From Oleispira sp963851095 (GTDB lineage: Bacteria > Pseudomonadota > Gammaproteobacteria > Pseudomonadales > Oceanobacteraceae): 64,000 nucleotides of DNA. The notes under the pieces were generated by a model. That model saw only the letters and a list, made by a program, of their open reading frames with translations, was not told where the DNA came from and ran no database searches. The stretch is from the NCBI GenBank assembly GCA_963851095.1, contig CAWKOX010000010.1, positions 310,001 to 374,000 on the forward strand, read 5' to 3'. This document shows, one piece after another, positions 45,845 through 55,492 of this stretch (position 1 is the first letter of the stretch; each line of letters starts with the position of its first letter). The position numbers were made by a program, and so were the translations under genes.

Positions 45845-45930
45845 TGTTTCCTACGCTGGTATTAACCAGATCAGGTTCAACGGGATCCACTTTTGTGATC
45901 TCAGCCTCTAAAATGAGGCACCCCGACAAG
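45845..45930 (-). promoter_or_regulatory. TPP riboswitch (THI element)
   Basis: Read on the minus strand it has the conserved parts in order: CGGGGTGCC, GGCTGAGAT, CCCGTTGAACCTGATCTGG and TTAATACCAGCGTAGG. Located upstream of thiC with a downstream terminator, so it controls the thiamine operon in response to thiamine pyrophosphate. Confidence 0.96.
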
Positions 45931-46089
45931 ACATTCTTACTTAGCACAGCAAAATTTTGCTTTTGAGCGAGTAAGTACGCATAGTGTATGTTGAAGTGAT
46001 TAAATCAACAATAGTTATATTGAATTCGTATGTTTTAACGTGCTATTGAAATGGGACTAAAATGGTTATTGCAATAATGGAGTGTCTAC

Positions 46090-47694
46090 ATGGATGAAGT
46101 CATCAATCTTTTACCGGACCGTATTCCGGTATTGATAGTAGATGATGATGAGACCGTTATTCAGGTAACGCGTTTGGTGCTCTCTCGTTTTCGGTTTGAC
46201 AATCACGCTTTAGAACTTATTTGTGCATATTCTGGCGCTGAGGCCATAGAAATTTTATCTCAGCGTGATGACATTGCAATTGTCTTACTTGACGTTGTTA
46301 TGGAATCTGATGATAGCGGGTTTAAAGTTGTCAGTTTTATTCGTGACCAGTTGAATAATCACAGTACTCGCATTTTATTACGCACTGGGCAGCCTGGATT
46401 AGCCCCAGAGCGTCAAGTTATTCAAGACTACGACATTAATGATTACATCGCTAAAACAGAGGCGACCACCGATCGTTTGAATCTCTCGCTGATCAATGCA
46501 CTAAGGTCTTACCGCGATATTTTGCGTGCTGAGTATTTTGCTCAACGTGTCAGTCAGGCTGAATTACAGCAGCAGCAAGCTTTTAATGCCTCTCAAGCTA
46601 AGTCAGCATTTTTGGCTCACATGAGTCATGAAATTAGAACGCCCTTAAATGGGATTATTGGTATGACTGATATCTTGGCCGATACTGAGCTTAATGAAGA
46701 GCAGCAAGAGTATCTTGTCGATATCCATAATTCTGGTCGAGCATTATTAAGTATCGTGAATGACGTTTTGGACATTTCTAAGATCGAAGCAGGTAAGTTA
46801 GAGCTTGATCCACGCTTGTTTAAATTAGACGATTTTCTCGCTGAAGTGATCTCTATGTTTCACGCACCGATGAAAAATAAGTGCATTAATTTTCAACAAT
46901 TTATTGATGAATCTGTGCCGGACTATCTGATTGCTGATAGTACGCGACTGCAGCAGCTGATGATGAATTTATTGGGTAATGCGCTTAAGTTTACTGCTGA
47001 TGGTGGTGACATCACGCTTACTATGACGGTCTCTGATAAAACAGATGATGGCTTGCAGCTTGTGCTTGCGGTCTCTGATTCTGGCATTGGAATTAATGAA
47101 AAGCGCCTAGGCCAAATATTCGATCCTTACCAGCAGGCGGAAATTAGTACTTCTAGAATTTATGGCGGGACGGGCTTGGGTTTATCTCTATGTCGTCAAA
47201 TAGTCGAACTGATGTCGGGGGATATTGTCGTTTCGAGTGTATTGGAGGAAGGGTCAACCTTTACTGCTACCGTAATGGTTCAGCAGGGTGAAAAGGTTGA
47301 AACTACGACGCTAGATAATGATTCTTCTTTGTTATTTGAAGGGATGAAAGTATTGGTGGCTGAGGATAATGTAACTAATCGCAAAGTCATTGAAAAATTG
47401 CTTAAAAAGCTATTAGCCAACTCGGTTATGGTGAACGATGGTCAACAATTATTGGATTGTGTTGATGAGGTTAATCCTGATCTGATCTTGATGGATTGCC
47501 ATATGCCCGTTTTGGACGGATTTGATGCAACGCGTCAATTACGAGCGAGGGGCGTGCAGACCCCTATCTTTGCTTTGACAGCGGGAGTTACTGATGACGA
47601 GCGCAAGGAGTGCTTCGAAATTGGCATGGGACACATTTTAACCAAACCCGTGACCTTGCAGTCACTGAGAATGGCTTTAAGTAAACTTTCTTAA
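46090..47694 (+). CDS. Hybrid sensor histidine kinase with N- and C-terminal receivers
   Basis: Domains: receiver (about 13-140, phosphoacceptor Asp68 in LLDVVM, Lys in YIAKTE), HisKA (His180 in HMSHEIRTPLNG), HATPase (about 285-400 with NLLGNALKFT, DSGIGI and GGTGLGLSLC), and a second receiver (about 418-530, Asp469 in LMDCHMP). No membrane segment, so it is cytosolic and takes its input through the first receiver. The phosphorelay His-to-Asp469 is expected. No cognate output protein lies next to it. Confidence 0.92.
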   Translation: MDEVINLLPDRIPVLIVDDDETVIQVTRLVLSRFRFDNHALELICAYSGAEAIEILSQRDDIAIVLLDVVMESDDSGFKVVSFIRDQLNNHSTRILLRTGQPGLAPERQVIQDYDINDYIAKTEATTDRLNLSLINALRSYRDILRAEYFAQRVSQAELQQQQAFNASQAKSAFLAHMSHEIRTPLNGIIGMTDILADTELNEEQQEYLVDIHNSGRALLSIVNDVLDISKIEAGKLELDPRLFKLDDFLAEVISMFHAPMKNKCINFQQFIDESVPDYLIADSTRLQQLMMNLLGNALKFTADGGDITLTMTVSDKTDDGLQLVLAVSDSGIGINEKRLGQIFDPYQQAEISTSRIYGGTGLGLSLCRQIVELMSGDIVVSSVLEEGSTFTATVMVQQGEKVETTTLDNDSSLLFEGMKVLVAEDNVTNRKVIEKLLKKLLANSVMVNDGQQLLDCVDEVNPDLILMDCHMPVLDGFDATRQLRARGVQTPIFALTAGVTDDERKECFEIGMGHILTKPVTLQSLRMALSKLS

Positions 47695-47722
47695 TTAACT
47701 GTCTGTTTATAATCGTCTGTTT

Positions 47723-50122
47723 TTAATCATCTGTTTTTTTGTTTGCCATGTCGGCAATTTGTTTTAAACGGTTGATGACTTCAAAGTTAATGCTGCCTTT
47801 GCTGAAGTAATGATCTTCACAGGCTTCACCTACTTCTCGACCCATTAATAAAACTAAGGCATCATCGACCTTGTTGATGCCATAAATATAGAAATGACCT
47901 GCCTCTACCGCATCGACCACTTCTTGCTTAAGCGCTAAGTTACGTATGTTGGCAAAAGGAATAATAACCCCGTGCTCACCATTTAAACCGCGTTCCTTGC
48001 ATAAACGGAAGAAACCTTCGATTTTTTCATTGACCCCACCAATAGCTTGAACTTCACCGTATTGGTTAATTGAGCCTGTAATCGCAAAGGTTTGTTTTAA
48101 GGGCTGATGAATTAAGGCCGATACCAAGCAGCACAACTCACCCAATGAGGCACTATCGCCATCAATGTAGCCGTAGGATTGCTCCATGGCTAAGTTGGCC
48201 GATATGGCGAGAGGGAAGTCTTGTGCGTACTTGTGCCCTAGGTATCCTGATAGGATCATCACACCTTTTGAGTGGATTGCTTGTCCTAGGTTGGCTTCGC
48301 GCTCGATATCAACGATGCCGCGTGAACCAGGATACACAGTTGCACTGATTCGTGCTGGGGTGCCAAAGCGCGTATCACCAACGGTCATAACGGTTAACCC
48401 GTTGACCTTGCCGATGGCTTCGCCTTCTGTTTCGATTAAAATCACGTTATCCAGCATTTGCTGGTGGATGCGATCGTAAATTCTACCTGTGCGTTCTTCT
48501 TTGGCGCGTAATGCTTGGTCAATATGCTCTTGTTCGATGAGTTCGGCATTTTGAGCAGCGCGTAAAAATTCGGCTTCTGCTAATAATTCAAATAAATCAC
48601 CGATGCGTGCGGTGAGGTATTGCTGATCATCGGCTAAGCGAGAACTGTGTTCAACTAAGCGAGCAATGCCCGAAGCGCTAATGTCGGCATAGCTTTGCTC
48701 GTTTATTCGGCTTTTTAATAAGCGTGAAAAGGCCTGTATGTGTTCAGGCGTCCTAGGAATTTCACTGTCAAAATCAACGAGAGTACGGAAGAGTTCGTTA
48801 AAGTCTTTATCGTATTCCTGTAATAAGTAATACACATTACGCGAGCCAATTAAGACCAGTTTGACATTTAGGGGGATGACCGCCGGTAAGAGTGTCGTCG
48901 TAGAAACCAAGCCAAGCTCAGAATAGGGCGATTCCATTTTAAGCTGTTGTGATTTTATCGAGCGTTTAAGTGCTTCCCAAACCATGGGTTCTTCAAGCAG
49001 CTTTTCGGCATCTAATATCAAATAGCCGCCATTCGCTTTATGCAGCGCGCCTGGGCTAATTTTTCGGTAGTTGGTAGTCAGTGCACCTTGGTCGCTAGAG
49101 AATTCGATACGACCAAAAAGGTTGCCATAGCTTGGGTGTGGTTCATAAATTACCGGTACACCTTCGCTATGGTCGTGGCAAACCGCAATGTTGGGCTGAA
49201 GTGTTTCTTCTAAAATGTTGCGTTTGACGTATTCATCTCGAGTTTCCATGATGCGTTCATCAATTAGTTCGGCCAGAATAATCTTTGGTAGGTGCTCGCG
49301 TACCGTTGCTAAAAACTCTAAAACGGTTGAAAAATCTTTATAGCTTGCTTCAATCGGCTCTAATAACGGGGTTAGTGCTTCATTGATGGTATTTTGATTG
49401 AGCGCACGTAGTTGGTTATTCGATTCGCGCTTCCATTGCGGTAGTTCAGAAAGGGATTCGTTTAAATACTGCTCAAGCATGGCTATGTTTTGATGAAAGG
49501 CTTCGCGCTCGGGCTCTGCTAACTGGGCGAATTCAGTTTCATCCAGTGCTTTACCTTCTTTGATTGGGGTAAAGCTAATGGCGTTTGAGTCACGAAAAAC
49601 CGCAGTATTCGCTTTAAGAGCTTCTTTTTCGACCAATTCGAGTGCTTTATCGTATTTACGATTGAAGGTGTGGTCGATAGTTGATTTTTGCTGCTGATAA
49701 CTGGGGTGTTCAAATACGGCAGGAAACGTGGCCAGCAAATTATTGATGAGCTCATCGAGTGTACTTTTAAAAGTGAGCGCTTGTGTCGGTGGCAGTTCTA
49801 GAACCTTTGGTTCTCTTGGATTTGCAAAGTGGTTGACGTAACACCAATCGCTAGGCGCTGGCTGCTGAGCGGCTTGTTTTTTAAGGTACTCACGAATGTA
49901 AGATGAGCGGCCTGTGCCATTATCACCCATGGCATAAATGTTATACCCAGGACGGTTCATGCCGACGCCAAAGCGAATGGCATTTTCAGCGCGCTGCTGG
50001 CCTAATACACCTGTGAATGGTTCTAGTTCACTAGAACTATTAAAAGGAAGTTGTTTGGGGTCTAGTCGAGTTGAAACATGTTCGGCTAAAAGTGGGCTTG
50101 GTGTTTTGCCTGCATTGGGCAT
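47723..50122 (-). CDS. LonB-like ATP-dependent protease (YcbZ type)
   Basis: 799 residues. The N-terminal region resembles the YcbZ/LonB form: GVLGQQRAENAIRFGVGM, then GDNGTGRSS in place of the Walker A Lys (Arg here). GGYLILDAEKLLEEPMVWEALK is the Walker B region. The C-terminal Lon protease domain has the catalytic Ser in DGDSASLGELCCLVSAL and Lys in GGVNEKIEGFF. It likely degrades misfolded or specific proteins in the cytoplasm. The P-loop Arg may mean altered ATP use, as in other family members. Confidence 0.9.
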   Translation of the reverse strand: MPNAGKTPSPLLAEHVSTRLDPKQLPFNSSSELEPFTGVLGQQRAENAIRFGVGMNRPGYNIYAMGDNGTGRSSYIREYLKKQAAQQPAPSDWCYVNHFANPREPKVLELPPTQALTFKSTLDELINNLLATFPAVFEHPSYQQQKSTIDHTFNRKYDKALELVEKEALKANTAVFRDSNAISFTPIKEGKALDETEFAQLAEPEREAFHQNIAMLEQYLNESLSELPQWKRESNNQLRALNQNTINEALTPLLEPIEASYKDFSTVLEFLATVREHLPKIILAELIDERIMETRDEYVKRNILEETLQPNIAVCHDHSEGVPVIYEPHPSYGNLFGRIEFSSDQGALTTNYRKISPGALHKANGGYLILDAEKLLEEPMVWEALKRSIKSQQLKMESPYSELGLVSTTTLLPAVIPLNVKLVLIGSRNVYYLLQEYDKDFNELFRTLVDFDSEIPRTPEHIQAFSRLLKSRINEQSYADISASGIARLVEHSSRLADDQQYLTARIGDLFELLAEAEFLRAAQNAELIEQEHIDQALRAKEERTGRIYDRIHQQMLDNVILIETEGEAIGKVNGLTVMTVGDTRFGTPARISATVYPGSRGIVDIEREANLGQAIHSKGVMILSGYLGHKYAQDFPLAISANLAMEQSYGYIDGDSASLGELCCLVSALIHQPLKQTFAITGSINQYGEVQAIGGVNEKIEGFFRLCKERGLNGEHGVIIPFANIRNLALKQEVVDAVEAGHFYIYGINKVDDALVLLMGREVGEACEDHYFSKGSINFEVINRLKQIADMANKKTDD

Positions 50123-50270
50123 GAATAATCCCTTATCTTTTAAATATAGATGCGATTTTTAACCTACGTTATGGCTAACTCGCACTTTTGGCAAGGAAGA
50201 ATGTCTTTAGTGTATTGCTTTTTCTCCTTTGATTCGGATAATAGCCGGCTCTCCAATATTTATTGCAATT

Positions 50271-50600
50271 ATGTCTATTCAGCCAGAAGATCGCACTACG
50301 ATCGATATGTTTACACGCCCCGAGCGTGGACGCCCAAAAACCAGCCCATACGATCGAAGTACCCAGCTAAAGTTGAGTAAGCGTTTGCAGCGCAATCGTG
50401 ACAAGCATAAAGGTATGCGACGCATTGAGGTGAAGTTGAATCTTGAGGTGGTTGACGTGCTGGATGCCTTAGTCGCGGAGTTAGGCATGTCGCGGGCGGA
50501 AGTGATTGAAAACAGCCTGTTATCCTTGTTAAGGCAAGGCCCTGAGGTATTGAAAGACTTAGGGGTATTACAAGACTCAGAGGGTTCGTCTGATAATTAA
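50271..50600 (+). CDS. ybfE: YbfE-like small ribbon-helix-helix protein
   Basis: Matches YbfE: DRTTIDMFTRPERGRPKTSPYD and KGMRRIEVKLNLEVVDVLDALV then MSRAEVIENSLLSLL, a CopG-type ribbon-helix-helix. E. coli YbfE is called LexA-regulated; I see no LexA box close upstream here. ATG 50271 is the best start, divergent from lonB. Confidence 0.85.
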   Translation: MSIQPEDRTTIDMFTRPERGRPKTSPYDRSTQLKLSKRLQRNRDKHKGMRRIEVKLNLEVVDVLDALVAELGMSRAEVIENSLLSLLRQGPEVLKDLGVLQDSEGSSDN

Positions 50601-50779
50601 GCCGACATCGTTCTGTCTAGGGGCTGATTGATTGTTCTGCTATGGTTGGTATCAGCGTTATTGGGTGCTATTAAAATCACAAAAAAATCTTCTAAGTTGT
50701 TAATTTGACTTGCTTTTATTCTTTTGATCAGCATAATGTCCATCAGCATTTAAGCACAGCTTAAATTGCAGCGTGTTAT

Positions 50780-50891
50780 GGTGGCCCTTATCGGTCCCTT
50801 CGCAACAAGAAACTACGAACTCCGCCAGGCCTGGAAGGGAGCAACGGTAGTAGTGGATTTGTGTGCCGAGGTGTGGCTGGTAGGGGTCATC
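50780..50891 (+). ncRNA. ffs: Signal recognition particle RNA (4.5S)
   Basis: Contains the conserved tip: CGCCAGGCCTGGAAGGGAGCA followed by a closing arm. The two ends pair over 11 bases (GGTGGCCCTTA with TAGGGGTCATC, GU pairs included), which sets 50780 and 50891. It forms the RNA of the signal recognition particle with Ffh. It lies between ybfE and dnaX, a place known for ffs in gammaproteobacteria. Confidence 0.93.
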
Positions 50892-51028
50892 TCCAATTTC
50901 TTGGATACTCTCAACTTTTTCTGATTTTACTTTCTCCTCTTTTACTTTTCCTCTTTTAATTGTTTCTGACTTTCGTTTCATTTACCGCTATTATAACTGC
51001 CTAAGATCATCTAATTGACGGATTTTCC

Positions 51029-53107
51029 ATGAGTTATCAGGTACTTGCACGTAAATGGCGTCCGCGTTTCTTTGCTGAAATGGTGGGTCAAGAGCATGTG
51101 TTACGCGCCCTTATTAATGCCTTAAACGATCAGCGTTTACACCACGCCTATTTATTCACCGGTACTCGGGGTGTGGGTAAAACGACGATTGCCCGAATTT
51201 TGGCTAAGTGTTTAAACTGCGAACAGGGTGTTAGCGCAACGCCTTGTGGTGAGTGCTCTTCGTGCCGTGAGATTGCTGAGGGACGCTTTGTCGATTTGAT
51301 CGAAGTGGATGCTGCATCGCGTACGAAAGTGGAAGATACTCGAGAATTACTCGATAACGTTCAATATGCACCTACTCGCGGCCGTTATAAGGTTTATTTG
51401 ATCGATGAAGTGCATATGCTGTCGACGCACAGTTTTAATGCCTTATTGAAAACCCTTGAAGAACCTCCTGAGCATGTAAAATTCTTATTAGCGACAACCG
51501 ATCCGCAGAAACTGCCGATTACTGTTCTTTCTCGCTGCCTTCAATTTAGCCTTAAAAATATGACGCCAGATAAAATCGTGTCGTATTTAGAAACCGTGTT
51601 GAAGTCTGAAAATGTTTCTTATGAAGAAACGGCGCTTTGGCAGCTAGGGCGTGCTGCTCAAGGCAGTATGCGTGATGCGCTGAGTTTGACTGATCAGGCA
51701 ATTGCTTATGGCCAAGGCGAAGTCTTTGAGCATCAAGTCAATGCGATGCTGGGTACGATTGATCGTGGCCGTGTTTTCAAATTAGCTGAAATTTTAGCCA
51801 CGGGGCACGTTGCTGAGTTATTAAGTTTGGTGGCTGCAATGGCCGAGCATGGGCCTGATTATGACGAAGTCGTGCAGGCGTTAATGCAGCTATGGCATAA
51901 AGTGGCTGTGGCTCAGGTTGCGCCAAGCTCGGTTGATAATACTGAGGGTGATAAAGCGGCGATTATGCAGCTGGCTGCGGCGATGCGTGCTGAAGACATT
52001 CAATTGTTTTATCAAACCGCTTTGGTGGGGCGTAAAGATCTGCCATTGGCGGCTGATCCGCGCCAAGGCTTTGAAATGATTCTATTGCGCATGTTGGCCT
52101 TTAAGCCGGTTAACGCTGCACCGTTGAATCTTGATTTGGTGGGATCTTTACAGGCTCCGGGGTCTGTTGATGCATCGTCTGAGGCATTATCAGCCCCTCA
52201 GTCTGAAACAATGACGGATGCAGGATATGACGCTTTAGAGAACGCAGATGATTCTGCAGAAAAAAAGCCATTAGCTGACTCAGAATTAGCGCCTGAGCCA
52301 GTGGTTGAAAAAATTGAAGCGCCTATTGATGAGCATGTTGAACATTCTACTGCTGAGCATCCTACTACTGAAACGGCTTTTGTTGAAACTGCCGTCGAGC
52401 CAGAGGTTCAAAAGCCCGCTTTTGAAATGCCCTCAACGGTCGCGTTAGACGCGACCGTTGAATCATACTCACAGCCCAGTTTTCAAGCGCCAGCTGATCC
52501 CGTCGCTACAGGTTTTACTGAGCAAGCAGCAATTCCCCCTAATCTAGACCCGCATGTTGAAAGTGAGAAAAAAGAACCCATTAAAGGGGGAGCGGCTGAC
52601 TTATTAAACAATCCGCTGCCGATGGTGGCGAGCGAAGCATCTCTGGGCCAATTACCTACGCAGGTAGAAAAAGATATTTTGCCGGCTGAATCATTCGATT
52701 TTGATTGGCAGCAATTATCAAATCTCAATTGGTGGCAGTGGGTTAGGCATTTACCACTCGCGGGTATGCCGATGGCAATTGCATCAAATAGTGCATTGAT
52801 TAGCCGGCATGAAAACCAGCTGGTGATGGATGTTGATCCTGATCAAGGGGCTTTGTTTAATGATGCTCAACGCCAAAGAATCGAACAAGTATTGTGTGAA
52901 ATTACGGGCTTATCTGTTCAGCTTGTTATGCATGTGCAGTTGCCTCGTGGAGAGACTCCGCACCAGCGACGCACTCGATTAATGGCAGAGCGTTATGCGC
53001 AAGCAGGTCATGCCATTATGGAAGATGAGGTTGTACAAGCTTTGGTATCAGAGTTTGAAGCGCATATTATTGAAGGCTCTATACGGCCGCTGGTCTCTTC
53101 GCAATAG
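51029..53107 (+). CDS. dnaX: DNA polymerase III subunit tau (and gamma by frameshift)
   Basis: Clamp-loader ATPase. The N-terminal AAA+ domain has LFTGTRGVGKTTIARILAKC (Walker A), the zinc motif CNCEQGVSATPCGECSSC, LIDEVHMLS (Walker B) and SRCLQF. From about residue 370 comes a Pro/Glu/Ser-rich linker. The tau C-terminus includes WWQWVRHLPLAGMPMAIASN. A programmed -1 slip at A AAA AAG (52261-52267) would give a 416-residue gamma form; see the separate entry. The length of 692 residues is normal for tau. Confidence 0.97.
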   Translation: MSYQVLARKWRPRFFAEMVGQEHVLRALINALNDQRLHHAYLFTGTRGVGKTTIARILAKCLNCEQGVSATPCGECSSCREIAEGRFVDLIEVDAASRTKVEDTRELLDNVQYAPTRGRYKVYLIDEVHMLSTHSFNALLKTLEEPPEHVKFLLATTDPQKLPITVLSRCLQFSLKNMTPDKIVSYLETVLKSENVSYEETALWQLGRAAQGSMRDALSLTDQAIAYGQGEVFEHQVNAMLGTIDRGRVFKLAEILATGHVAELLSLVAAMAEHGPDYDEVVQALMQLWHKVAVAQVAPSSVDNTEGDKAAIMQLAAAMRAEDIQLFYQTALVGRKDLPLAADPRQGFEMILLRMLAFKPVNAAPLNLDLVGSLQAPGSVDASSEALSAPQSETMTDAGYDALENADDSAEKKPLADSELAPEPVVEKIEAPIDEHVEHSTAEHPTTETAFVETAVEPEVQKPAFEMPSTVALDATVESYSQPSFQAPADPVATGFTEQAAIPPNLDPHVESEKKEPIKGGAADLLNNPLPMVASEASLGQLPTQVEKDILPAESFDFDWQQLSNLNWWQWVRHLPLAGMPMAIASNSALISRHENQLVMDVDPDQGALFNDAQRQRIEQVLCEITGLSVQLVMHVQLPRGETPHQRRTRLMAERYAQAGHAIMEDEVVQALVSEFEAHIIEGSIRPLVSSQ
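52261..52302 (+). promoter_or_regulatory. Programmed -1 ribosomal frameshift site of dnaX
   Basis: Slippery heptamer A AAA AAG at 52261-52267 in the correct phase. After a -1 shift translation reads GCC ATT AGC TGA and stops at 52276-52278, after 416 residues. A 10-bp stem with one mismatch (52274-52283 with 52293-52302, loop of 9) begins 6 bases after the slip site. This matches the E. coli arrangement for gamma. I see no upstream Shine-Dalgarno-like booster. Confidence 0.85.
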
Positions 53108-53125
53108 TTAGTCTCTTCGCAATAG
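53093..53125. repeat. 15-bp direct repeat at the dnaX 3' end
   Basis: GTCTCTTCGCAATAG occurs at 53093-53107 (including the dnaX stop) and again at 53111-53125. Looks like a small duplication. Confidence 0.8.
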
Positions 53126-53256
53126 CGAGGTGGGTGGCTAACGTTCTTGGGTGCTGGGCTCAGGGTGTAGGATAGTAGGCATTAGCAATTAAGAATTAGA
53201 CGCTGTGTTATTAAGAAAACGTCAACAACGAAAAATATTATTTAAAGGAAAATATT

Positions 53257-53583
53257 ATGATTAAAGGTGGAATGGGCAACTTAATGAAGCAAGCCCAGCA
53301 AATGCAAGAGAAGATGCAAAAAGCTCAAGAAGAGCTAGCAAACTCTGAAGTAATGGGCGAGTCAGGTGCAGGCCTTGTGAAAATCACTATGACAGGCCGT
53401 CATGATGTTAAGCGTGTTGAGCTTGATGACAGCATAATGAGTGAAGATAAAGAACTGCTAGAAGATTTGTTAGCGGCCGCCGTTAATGATGCTGTTCGTA
53501 AAATCGAAGAAAAAAACCAAAGCCAGATGTCTTCAATGACTGCTGGAATGGGTTTGCCACCAGGCATGAAACTACCTTTCTAA
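53257..53583 (+). CDS. ybaB: YbaB/EbfC nucleoid-associated protein
   Basis: 108 residues: MKQAQQMQEKMQKAQEEL, GAGLVKITMTGRHDVKRVELDD and SQMSSMTAGMGLPPGMKLPF, the ending typical of the family. Dimeric DNA-binding protein. Follows dnaX and precedes recR, the classical order. Confidence 0.96.
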   Translation: MIKGGMGNLMKQAQQMQEKMQKAQEELANSEVMGESGAGLVKITMTGRHDVKRVELDDSIMSEDKELLEDLLAAAVNDAVRKIEEKNQSQMSSMTAGMGLPPGMKLPF

Positions 53584-53605
53584 GTTTTAAAAAACTTGGG
53601 CACAT

Positions 53606-53673
53606 TAATTTAGAATTGTTTAATTTTAGATTTTTTCAATTTTAGGTTTTTTTAATTTTAGAGTTGTTTAATT
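53606..53673. repeat. Low-complexity AATTTTAG repeats
   Basis: Several imperfect copies of TTTAATTTTAGA-like words fill the space between ybaB and recR. Probably slippage; no function is apparent. Confidence 0.55.
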
Positions 53674-54276
53674 ATGGCAATGAAGCTGCCAGCTGCTTTA
53701 CAGCAGTTGATTGATTCTTTTCAGATTTTGCCTGGGGTCGGGCCTAAATCTGCTCAGCGCATGGCGTTGTATTTGTTAGAAAAAGACAGGCTAGGCGCAG
53801 AGCGTTTAAGCCATAGTCTGCAGCAGGCAATGAATAAGTTAGATCATTGCCAGTCTTGTCGTAATTATGCAGAAGCTGAATTGTGCCCAATTTGTAGTGA
53901 TACGCAGCGTTCAACCGATTCATTATGTGTGGTTGAGTCTCCTTCCGATGTATTGGCGTTGGAGCAGGGTGTTGATTTTAACGGTCAGTATTTTGTGTTG
54001 TATGGGCATTTATCTCCTATTGATGGCATTGGTCCAGGAGAACTTGGCTTAGCTGCATTAAAGCAAAAGGTTGAATCATTATCGATTCGAGAGGTAATTG
54101 TTGCCACGAATCCTACGGTAGAAGGCGAAGCAACAGCTCAGTTTATAATGGATATGTTGCCCGAAAGCGTCGTAGTCAGTCGCATCGCTCATGGTATTCC
54201 AATGGGGGGAGAGCTTGATCTGGTCGATGGTGGTACTTTAAATCATGCTTTGTCGGGCCGCCGAGTGATGAGTTAG
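53674..54276 (+). CDS. recR: Recombination protein RecR
   Basis: Works with RecFO to load RecA at gaps. LPGVGPKSAQRMALYLL is the helix-hairpin-helix, CQSCRNYAEAELCPIC the zinc finger and VVESPSDVLALEQ the Toprim start, with IGPGELG and ATNPTVEGEATA following. 200 residues, as usual. Confidence 0.96.
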   Translation: MAMKLPAALQQLIDSFQILPGVGPKSAQRMALYLLEKDRLGAERLSHSLQQAMNKLDHCQSCRNYAEAELCPICSDTQRSTDSLCVVESPSDVLALEQGVDFNGQYFVLYGHLSPIDGIGPGELGLAALKQKVESLSIREVIVATNPTVEGEATAQFIMDMLPESVVVSRIAHGIPMGGELDLVDGGTLNHALSGRRVMS

Positions 54277-54318
54277 TCCGTTAGTCGTGAGTCAGTTTTA
54301 GTCGCATTAAAAGCAAAA

Positions 54319-55476
54319 GTGAGCGTTCTTATTTTACATTCTATTCCTAAGCCAATTTGGATTACTACTGATAGTGATTTGGTAAAGTATTGCCAGCTAT
54401 GGCAAACACAAGATTTCATCGCATTAGATACTGAATTTATGCGTACTTCGACCTTCTATCCAAAAGCAGGATTGGTTCAGGTTGCAGATAATAAAGATTG
54501 TTATTTGGTCGACCCGCTAACGATTACAGATTGGTCTGCTTTTGCTGAGTTATTAGATAATCCCAAGCTGGTGAAGGTTTTTCATGCGTGCTCGGAAGAT
54601 ATGGAAGTATGTCACCGTCTGACAGGGACTACTCCGTCGCCGGTAGCAGATACACAGATTGGTGCTGCTTTAGGAAGCTTGGGTGGCATCATGGGATTTC
54701 AGCGCTTAGTGAAAGCGGTATTGGGCCTTGATATTGATAAAGGGGAAACGCGATCTGATTGGTTGCAGCGACCTTTGCGTGCTAAACAGGTTGAATATGC
54801 GGTTGCTGACGTATTTTACTTATATCAATGCTACGAACGCTTAATGGTCTTGCTGGCCGATATGGGGCGATTAACGTGGTGGCAAGAAGACTGCGCACGT
54901 ATCCTGTCGCTCGGTCAAATTACTGAAGACTATAGTCAGCAGTATCGTAAAATAAAACTGGCCTGGAAATTGCGCCCGCAAGAGCAATACGTATTGCAGC
55001 AACTGGCGATATGGCGAGAGCAGACGGCGCGAATCTGGAATGTGCCACGCTCACAGGTAGTGGAAGATAATGTTCTATGGAACATGGCGCGCTATCAGTC
55101 TGCTCATCAAGGTGATTTGGCGCGAGCAGGTATGAAGGCTCATGTTCGTAATCGAGTCGGTGATCAGGTTCTGGCATTAATTGCAACGGCGATGGCGATT
55201 GAAGAGGGAATTTGGCCCGAGGCCTTGCAAAAACCTTTAACCCCTCAGGCCAGTGAGCAATTGAAAACGATGAAGAAAGTCGTAACTGTCTGTGCTGAAC
55301 GTCTTGATATACCTGCTGACATGCTGGTAAAGAAGAAAACACTGGAAGCCTTATTGCGATCTGGGTATCCTCGCGGCCCTTATTGTTTACCAGAGCCTTT
55401 ATTGGGTTGGCGCAAAAGTGAAATTGGTGATGATTTGCTGCTCAATTTAGAGCACGCTGATGTCGGCGTTGAATAG
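54319..55476 (+). CDS. rnd: Ribonuclease D
   Basis: DEDD-type 3'-5' exonuclease for tRNA maturation: ALDTEFMRTSTFYP (DxE), KVFHACSEDMEV (D) and YAVADVFYLY (YxxxD). A C-terminal HRDC domain starts near RPQEQYVLQQLAIWRE, with VPRSQVVEDNVLW. GTG 54319 is the start. Length 385 residues. Confidence 0.94.
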   Translation: MSVLILHSIPKPIWITTDSDLVKYCQLWQTQDFIALDTEFMRTSTFYPKAGLVQVADNKDCYLVDPLTITDWSAFAELLDNPKLVKVFHACSEDMEVCHRLTGTTPSPVADTQIGAALGSLGGIMGFQRLVKAVLGLDIDKGETRSDWLQRPLRAKQVEYAVADVFYLYQCYERLMVLLADMGRLTWWQEDCARILSLGQITEDYSQQYRKIKLAWKLRPQEQYVLQQLAIWREQTARIWNVPRSQVVEDNVLWNMARYQSAHQGDLARAGMKAHVRNRVGDQVLALIATAMAIEEGIWPEALQKPLTPQASEQLKTMKKVVTVCAERLDIPADMLVKKKTLEALLRSGYPRGPYCLPEPLLGWRKSEIGDDLLLNLEHADVGVE

Positions 55477-55492
55477 AGTGTGAGTGACTGTT

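Noticed and set aside
50123..50270. LexA box upstream of ybfE
   Set aside because: No CTG-N10-CAG type sequence found in the shared upstream region.
50700..50981. 93-codon minus-strand frame over the SRP RNA
   Set aside because: It is antisense to the structured ffs RNA, and its charged repeats come from the T-rich flank.
53606..53673. AATTTTAG repeats as a possible CRISPR or regulatory array
   Set aside because: Units are short, irregular and lack spacers of constant length.
54920..55342. 140-codon minus-strand frame inside rnd
   Set aside because: Antisense shadow of a conserved gene.
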